Of a stretch of DNA of 11,253 nt, positions 8,201 through 11,253 are shown in pieces (the first letter of the stretch is position 1; every line of letters starts with the position of its first letter). The stretch comes from Bacteroidota bacterium (GTDB lineage Bacteria; Bacteroidota; Bacteroidia; Bacteroidales; Porphyromonadaceae), in assembly GCA_023388555.1 (NCBI GenBank), contig JAEWGA010000071.1:1-11253 (forward strand), given 5' to 3'. A program made the translations under genes and the position numbers. The notes under the pieces are model-generated. The model did no database searches, was not told where the DNA came from, and was given only the letters and a program-made list of their open reading frames with translations.

Positions 8201-8607
8201 TATCGCGCATAATTGACGCTGCCGATGCTTATAAAGTAATTAACAAATACAAAGAAAGGGATGAGGCCTACCGCAAAGTAGCAGAGGAATTAGAAGAACG
8301 CTGGAGTAATGTGTTAGCCTCGCCCATAACGGCACCGTGGTTTAACAGTAACCAGTACCAGATACTTGTGGAACGCCCTATATTTTATGGGGGACAAGTT
8401 ATTCGCCCAGACCGTGTAATGATATCGGCCAACAATGATGAGGCTATTGTTGTAGATTATAAATTTGGGCAAGAGAACCCTACCAAATATACCCGACAAA
8501 TACAACAATATATGAAGGCAATAAAGGATTGCGGTATTGCCAAAAGAGTAAAAGGATACTTGTGGTACGACCTAACCCTTTCGCCACAAGAAATACAGTA
8601 CCCTTAA
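5269..8607 (+). CDS. addA: AddA/RecB-like UvrD helicase-nuclease
   Basis: An SF1A helicase fused to a RecB-type nuclease, used to unwind and resect double-strand breaks before RecA loading. The 1112-residue product has all the helicase motifs: Walker A ASAGSGKT (12-19), motif Ia with AVTFTVKATAEMK, motif II DEFQDT (417-422), motif III GDVKQSIYRFRG (448-459), motif IV NWRS (487-490), motif V HKSKGLE (782-788) and motif VI YVAFTRA (864-870). The C-terminal PD-(D/E)XK nuclease shows His975 in GIIMHNIL, Asp1048 in RPDR and D1063-Y-K1065, so it looks catalytically complete. The start is GTG 5269: Walker A begins at residue 12 and no closer ATG is available. The stretch at 6962-6970 is nine A in a row inside the frame. 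AddA normally works with AddB, which is not adjacent here. A standalone RecB-like enzyme of this phylum is an alternative name; the family is certain. Confidence 0.9.
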   Translation: MSSSSKLHVIKASAGSGKTYRLTSDYLSLLFSPTKKNEACSSDFRNILAVTFTVKATAEMKERIIRDLDDLAQGRNKAKCAEIAQKTGLTEIQIQQQAPKILSDILRDYSSFRIQTIDSFFREIISAFAVELDHGGNIEIDLDAQHLIDLALDQFKRNLEETKQQGRISILKWLKRLLVSELQNRGNTSGLDRTLRKFATEIFFSDSKLHSLMALEQYSDEEIQQWHEFLTNKKGATEQQLIGRVANFTAYLDEHSLNPADSFYKTFQSYYFKPDPTKYDGNDLKSVMEKFGTNPSEKSRIAEIITGKRTQLVAKSNTPEVIAAWEQAFPNPADYFSELFEGCYALCKEINDYVLCLEFVKIYPLLRSLKQEADKYKKNNHLLTTADINQLLSQITASESPFIYEKIGTQIHHFMMDEFQDTNKRQWENFSPLLVESLANGHENFIVGDVKQSIYRFRGSDSSLLSHEVRETPAFAKYIQETNLDANWRSAKEVVEFNNLFFRDILAEETSADKEVSSPSTPKDYTLVYQESYVKQLAQRAEHGYVSILDLSDKLCSKDNEEAEQKKITAQEEKNAYNELVRQSLRNRLDDLASRGYQPKDIAILTRKGAEATLIASMLTGFAQDAPPEKKANYNFHTDEALIISRSDYVQLLVLSLRLLAEPYTPSIIEGIRVIYQRLKELYPHCFRPNSDTNDFINKIQGLPAHGLSLYEAVTETIRILGEIPEEEEIYINGFLDLITEFSSRNTSIYSKFISWWENVGKMRSVIMADDVLNAITIITIHKSKGLEYPVVILPFCNWSLKRNIRGGWRDIFVFDIPPSIAIPNFPSQLFIPGQEKIIRESHFSSQLQELDHAEYLDSLNLLYVAFTRAALELHVFIQSDTTKSNKPALPHNDVSQLVKSRISKLPALPQHNSEFAYEYGEATSAPLRHETTALTLSSGRLCLRDDCAHLSLDTSDNLFYSAKQQERQHGIIMHNILSRIIDAADAYKVINKYKERDEAYRKVAEELEERWSNVLASPITAPWFNSNQYQILVERPIFYGGQVIRPDRVMISANNDEAIVVDYKFGQENPTKYTRQIQQYMKAIKDCGIAKRVKGYLWYDLTLSPQEIQYP

Positions 8608-8623
8608 AGCCCCCTTAGGATAT

Positions 8624-9643
8624 ATGACCCAAGCACTTTTAGGTTTAACCTTGTCCGAACTGGAGCAAGTTGCCAAACAATACAACCAACCCAAATTCCG
8701 AGCAAAACAATTAGCCTTTTGGCTCTATCAGCGGCGAGCCACCACTTTTCAAGAGATGACCAACTTGCCAGGAAACTTTCGGGACGCACTCTCAAAGGAC
8801 TATGTTATAGGAAGGTCTCAACTTATTGAATGCCAAAAATCCAAGGACGGCACGGAAAAGTACCTGTTCCAAACCTTCAATAACCAAAACAAAAGCATTG
8901 AAACGGTATATATTCCAGAAGGAGATAGGGCTACGCTTTGCATATCATCGCAAGTAGGGTGCAAAATGGGCTGCACCTTTTGCATGACGGGACGTATGGG
9001 CTTCATGGCTCAACTCCTTGCCATGGATATTATTAACCAAGTACTTAGCTGCCCACACTACGAGAAACTTACCAATATTGTTTTTATGGGGATGGGAGAA
9101 CCATTGGATAACTATACCGAAGTGGCTAAGGTTATTGATATCCTTACAGCCGAATGGGGACTTGCATGGAGCCCTAAACGTATTACCGTCAGCACCGTAG
9201 GCCCCAGAAGAGGGCTGGAAAAATTTCTGCAAGAACAAAAGGTGCATTTGGCCATTAGTATCCATACCCCCTTTCCACAAGAACGCCTCACACTTATGCC
9301 TGTACAAAAGGCGTTCCCCATAGAAGAAATTATTGAAACACTCCAGCAATACGACTTCTCTCACCAACGCCGGTTGTCGTTTGAATACATCTTATTCCAA
9401 GGTGTTAACGACTCCTTTCGGCACGCTCTGGCATTAGTGCGGCTACTCAAGCCACTGGACTGCCGTGTCAACTTAATTAAATACCACGCACTCCCTAACT
9501 CTAACCTCCAAGCCCCAGCTCCCGAACGCATTCAACACTTTGAAGAGTACCTAAACAATCACGGGCTACGTTGCACTACCCGACGCTCCAGGGGCGAGGA
9601 TATTTTTGCGGCATGTGGGATGCTTTCCACCCTTAAGTCTTAA
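8624..9643 (+). CDS. rlmN: Dual-specificity RNA methyltransferase RlmN
   Basis: A radical SAM enzyme that puts a methyl group on C2 of adenosine 2503 in 23S rRNA and, in studied bacteria, on A37 of some tRNAs; both affect decoding and peptidyl-transferase function. The 339-residue protein has an N-terminal helical RNA-binding region with FRAKQLAFWLYQR. The radical SAM cluster is C113-KMG-C117-TF-C120 (CxxxCxxC), followed by a GMGEPLDNY motif for SAM contact. The methyl-carrying Cys331 is in EDIFAACGML, matching E. coli Cys355. Cys106, seven residues before the cluster, matches E. coli Cys118. The missing length relative to E. coli (384 aa) is usual for this phylum. Cfr, which methylates C8, is the close paralogue, but the AACG ending and the housekeeping context favour RlmN. 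It starts 16 nt after addA and ends 7 nt before the MATE gene. Confidence 0.95.
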   Translation: MTQALLGLTLSELEQVAKQYNQPKFRAKQLAFWLYQRRATTFQEMTNLPGNFRDALSKDYVIGRSQLIECQKSKDGTEKYLFQTFNNQNKSIETVYIPEGDRATLCISSQVGCKMGCTFCMTGRMGFMAQLLAMDIINQVLSCPHYEKLTNIVFMGMGEPLDNYTEVAKVIDILTAEWGLAWSPKRITVSTVGPRRGLEKFLQEQKVHLAISIHTPFPQERLTLMPVQKAFPIEEIIETLQQYDFSHQRRLSFEYILFQGVNDSFRHALALVRLLKPLDCRVNLIKYHALPNSNLQAPAPERIQHFEEYLNNHGLRCTTRRSRGEDIFAACGMLSTLKS

Positions 9644-9650
9644 ATGCTAT

Positions 9651-10985
9651 ATGCGTAAAGTAAAGTCGCTCACCGAAGGGAAAATAGGAAAACACCTTAT
9701 TTCCTTAGCGTTGCCTATTTTAGGCAGTTCCTTCGTGCAAATGATTTACAATTTTACCGATATGGCATGGCTTGGCCGCATTAACAACCAAGCCGCTGCT
9801 GCTGTTGGTGCAGTATCTCTTTTCGCTTGGCTTGCCAACTCCTTCTTTTTAATTACTAAGGTGGGAAGCGAAGTGTCCGTAGCTCATGCTATTGGGAAAA
9901 AGGACCAAGCAGAAGGTGCAACCTTTGCCTCACAATCGTCCAGCCTTGCACTATTACTGGGTATTGGGGTAGCTCTGCTATTTATTTTTGCGGCCCCGTT
10001 ATTGCTTTCGGTATACAGTTTGGAAAGCCATATAGCCCACCTCTCTGTCAGCTATATGAACATTATTGGATTAGGTATACCGCTTATTGCTTGCAGTGCA
10101 TCATTCACTGGCACATACAATGCAATTGGGCATAGCCGTGTACCTTTCATCATTAGTAGCATAGGGCTTGTTGCCAATATGATTTTGGACCCCTTGTTTA
10201 TTTTTGTCTTTAACTGGGGCGTCCAGGGAGCGGGAGCCGCTACGGTAGTTTCGCAAACCATTGTATACCTACTATTCCTCCGGCAAATAAAGGTTAAGGA
10301 TAAAATCCTCAACAACTTTTCTATTTTACAGCCTTTGCAGTCCACCTTCGTGTCGCGCCTACTATACATTGGTGTCCCCGTAGCCCTCCTGAACTGTTGC
10401 TTTGCCATTATCAACATGCTTATGGGACGAATAGCCTCGCAACAAAATGGACATATCGGGTTGTTAACACTTACCACTGGTGGACAGCTCGAGGGCATCA
10501 CATGGTATACCGCACAAGGCTTTGCAACTGCGCTCAGTGCCTTTGTTTCGCAAAACTACGGGGGGAATAGGACCGATAGGGTTATCAAAGCCGTCCAATA
10601 CACCTTACGTATAGGCATAGCCTTTGGGGTTGCCTCTACCCTATTCTACTACTTTGGCGGTAAATTCTTGTTTCAGCTTATTGTGCCAGATGCCAAGGCC
10701 TATCTTGCTGGGGCGGACTACCTACGCATCAATGCATACTCCCAACTATTTATGATGATGGAACTATGCTCCCAAGGCCTATTTTATGGGCTACGTAAGA
10801 GTCATATCCCTGCGGTTATTAGTATTGGAGGGAATATCCTCCGTTTAATATTGGCTTATGTTGTACTCGCTATAAGCCCAGGAATCCTTACCTTGTGGTG
10901 GATTATCTCTGTATCCACCATGCTTAAAGGAGCAATAGCGCTCGGGTTTCTTACCCATCAAACACACAAGTTACAACAGCAATAG
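9651..10985 (+). CDS. MATE family efflux transporter
   Basis: A multi-pass inner-membrane protein of 444 residues, probably an Na+- or H+-driven exporter of cationic drugs or metabolites. Twelve hydrophobic segments can be traced in two halves, near 13-35, 46-70, 96-123, 134-158, 163-190 and 195-212, then six more to residue 435. MATE hallmarks include LPILGSSFVQMIYNFTD in the first helix, N176/D180 in NMILDPLFIF, and QNYGG near the start of the second-half loop. The N-terminus SLTEGKIGKHLISLALP is typical of NorM/DinF-like proteins. Start choice: an upstream in-frame ATG at 9606 would overlap the end of rlmN and add 15 unrelated residues, so ATG 9651, just after the rlmN stop, is preferred. 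The substrate cannot be predicted. It is the last gene of the cluster and is followed by a terminator. Confidence 0.92.
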   Translation: MRKVKSLTEGKIGKHLISLALPILGSSFVQMIYNFTDMAWLGRINNQAAAAVGAVSLFAWLANSFFLITKVGSEVSVAHAIGKKDQAEGATFASQSSSLALLLGIGVALLFIFAAPLLLSVYSLESHIAHLSVSYMNIIGLGIPLIACSASFTGTYNAIGHSRVPFIISSIGLVANMILDPLFIFVFNWGVQGAGAATVVSQTIVYLLFLRQIKVKDKILNNFSILQPLQSTFVSRLLYIGVPVALLNCCFAIINMLMGRIASQQNGHIGLLTLTTGGQLEGITWYTAQGFATALSAFVSQNYGGNRTDRVIKAVQYTLRIGIAFGVASTLFYYFGGKFLFQLIVPDAKAYLAGADYLRINAYSQLFMMMELCSQGLFYGLRKSHIPAVISIGGNILRLILAYVVLAISPGILTLWWIISVSTMLKGAIALGFLTHQTHKLQQQ

Positions 10986-10990
10986 CACAA

Positions 10991-11018
10991 TACAACAGCC
11001 AGCACTGGCGTTGTTGTA
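10991..11018. repeat. Small hairpin after the MATE gene
   Basis: TACAACA (10991-10997) pairs with TGTTGTA (11012-11018), and GCCA (10998-11001) with TGGC (11006-11009), leaving a 4-nt loop and a 2-nt bulge. It begins 6 nt after the MATE stop and has no T-run. It may protect the 3' end of the mRNA or be incidental; the stronger terminator follows immediately. Confidence 0.4.
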
Positions 11019-11022
11019 AGTA

Positions 11023-11070
11023 AGGGAAGGCCTCAAAACTCATATCTTGAAGCCTACCCTTTTTATTTAT
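11023..11070 (+). terminator. Rho-independent terminator of the five-gene cluster
   Basis: AGGGAAGGCCTCAA (11023-11036) and TTGAAGCCTACCCT (11047-11060) pair at 12 of 14 positions around a 10-nt loop. The stem is followed directly by TTTTATTTAT, continuing the terminal T of the stem. Position and T-tract fit an intrinsic terminator for rightward transcription ending the MATE gene. Confidence 0.8.
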
Positions 11071-11107
11071 CCCCTAACAGATAGCATTGCAAAATGCACA
11101 AAACATT

Positions 11108-11144
11108 AAAGCCCTCTGCTCCTATTACAAGACCAGAGGGCTTT
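11108..11144. terminator. Terminator for tRNA-Cys, probably bidirectional
   Basis: AAAGCCCTCTG (11108-11118) and CAGAGGGCTTT (11134-11144) are perfect 11-bp complements around a 15-nt loop. The stem lies 22 nt beyond the tRNA 3' end on the minus strand and ends in CTTT on both strands, with T-rich sequence beyond (TTTAATGTTTTG leftward, TTTCCTATT rightward). Its main job is probably to end the leftward tRNA transcript and back up the MATE terminator. Confidence 0.75.
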
Positions 11145-11166
11145 CCTATTATCAACCTTTCTTAAG

Positions 11167-11237
11167 AGGTACCTGGCGGAATCGAACCGCCGTATACGGT
11201 TTTGCAGACCGGTGCCTAACCACTCGGCCAAGGTACC
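11167..11237 (-). tRNA. tRNA-Cys (anticodon GCA)
   Basis: The minus strand folds into a full 71-nt cloverleaf. The 7-bp acceptor pairs GGTACCT with AGGTACC, the D arm has GCC/GGC, the anticodon loop is CTGCAAA with GCA at 11205-11203, the variable loop is 4 nt, and the T arm GGCGG-TTCGAAT-CCGCC is perfect. The discriminator is U73, the identity base for cysteinyl-tRNA synthetase. CCA is not encoded (TCTTAAG follows). The first anticodon-stem pair (27-43) is C-U in place of a Watson-Crick pair, which is tolerable at that edge. It converges on the MATE gene. Confidence 0.96.
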
Positions 11238-11253
11238 ATTGTTACACAAAGAA

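Noticed and set aside
8617..8623. AGGA before the rlmN ATG as a Shine-Dalgarno site
   Set aside because: It is only 3 nt from the ATG, too close to work, and other genes here have no such site.
8945..9367. 140-aa minus-strand frame opposite rlmN
   Set aside because: It is antisense to an intact conserved gene, has no promoter or family features, and looks like a frame shadow.
9606..9650. ATG at 9606 as the MATE start
   Set aside because: It would overlap the last 38 nt of rlmN and add 15 residues unlike the family N-terminus; ATG 9651 gives the usual MATE beginning.
10052..10501. 149-aa minus-strand frame opposite the MATE gene
   Set aside because: It is a shadow of a conserved membrane-protein gene, with no recognisable motif.
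11167..11237. AGGTACC occurring at both tRNA ends as att-like direct repeats
   Set aside because: The acceptor arm is palindromic, so the same word appears at both ends by tRNA pairing; no integrase or element is nearby.

Overview
The window reads as chromosomal housekeeping DNA from a member of the Bacteroidota, most likely order Bacteroidales. The reasons are the family-level look of the proteins (LDPYT-type S41 protease, SUI1/YciH protein, an AddA-like helicase-nuclease of about 1100 aa), start codons without Shine-Dalgarno sequences, A/T-rich leaders, and a promoter candidate close to the Bacteroidota TTTG/TAnnTTTG form. I cannot fix the genus. An IS5-like transposase tail at the left edge would suit Porphyromonas-type genomes, but that is a guess.

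Layout: positions 1-159 hold the C-terminal end of an IS5-family DDE transposase cut by the window edge. Positions 160-498 are non-coding: a perfect 12-bp inverted repeat, an imperfect bidirectional terminator, and a candidate lon promoter. The lon protease gene follows (499-3036). It ends in a strong hairpin terminator (3061-3100), whose right arm can also pair downstream, giving two mutually exclusive folds. Then comes a tight same-strand cluster of five genes with gaps of 7, 7, 16 and 7 nt: a secreted/periplasmic S41 C-terminal processing protease (3209-4903), a SUI1-domain YciH-like protein (4911-5261), an AddA-type helicase-nuclease (5269-8607), rlmN (8624-9643) and a MATE efflux transporter (9651-10985). 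A hairpin-rich convergent region carries a rightward terminator and a probable bidirectional one. The last feature is a leftward tRNA-Cys(GCA) at 11167-11237.

How the genes relate: lon and the S41 protease are cytoplasmic and envelope quality-control proteases. The rest of the cluster covers translation (YciH, RlmN), double-strand-break processing (AddA) and export (MATE). The spacing says co-transcription, but no shared pathway is evident. I see no clear promoter directly upstream of the five-gene cluster, so read-through from lon, possibly controlled by the alternative hairpins, is an open possibility.

I found no CRISPR array, phage, toxin-antitoxin or defence island, and no convincing undescribed system. 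The most interesting items are the competing RNA folds between lon and the protease, an A9 tract in addA where loss of one A creates an immediate stop, the absence of an adjacent addB, and the IS remnant beside lon.
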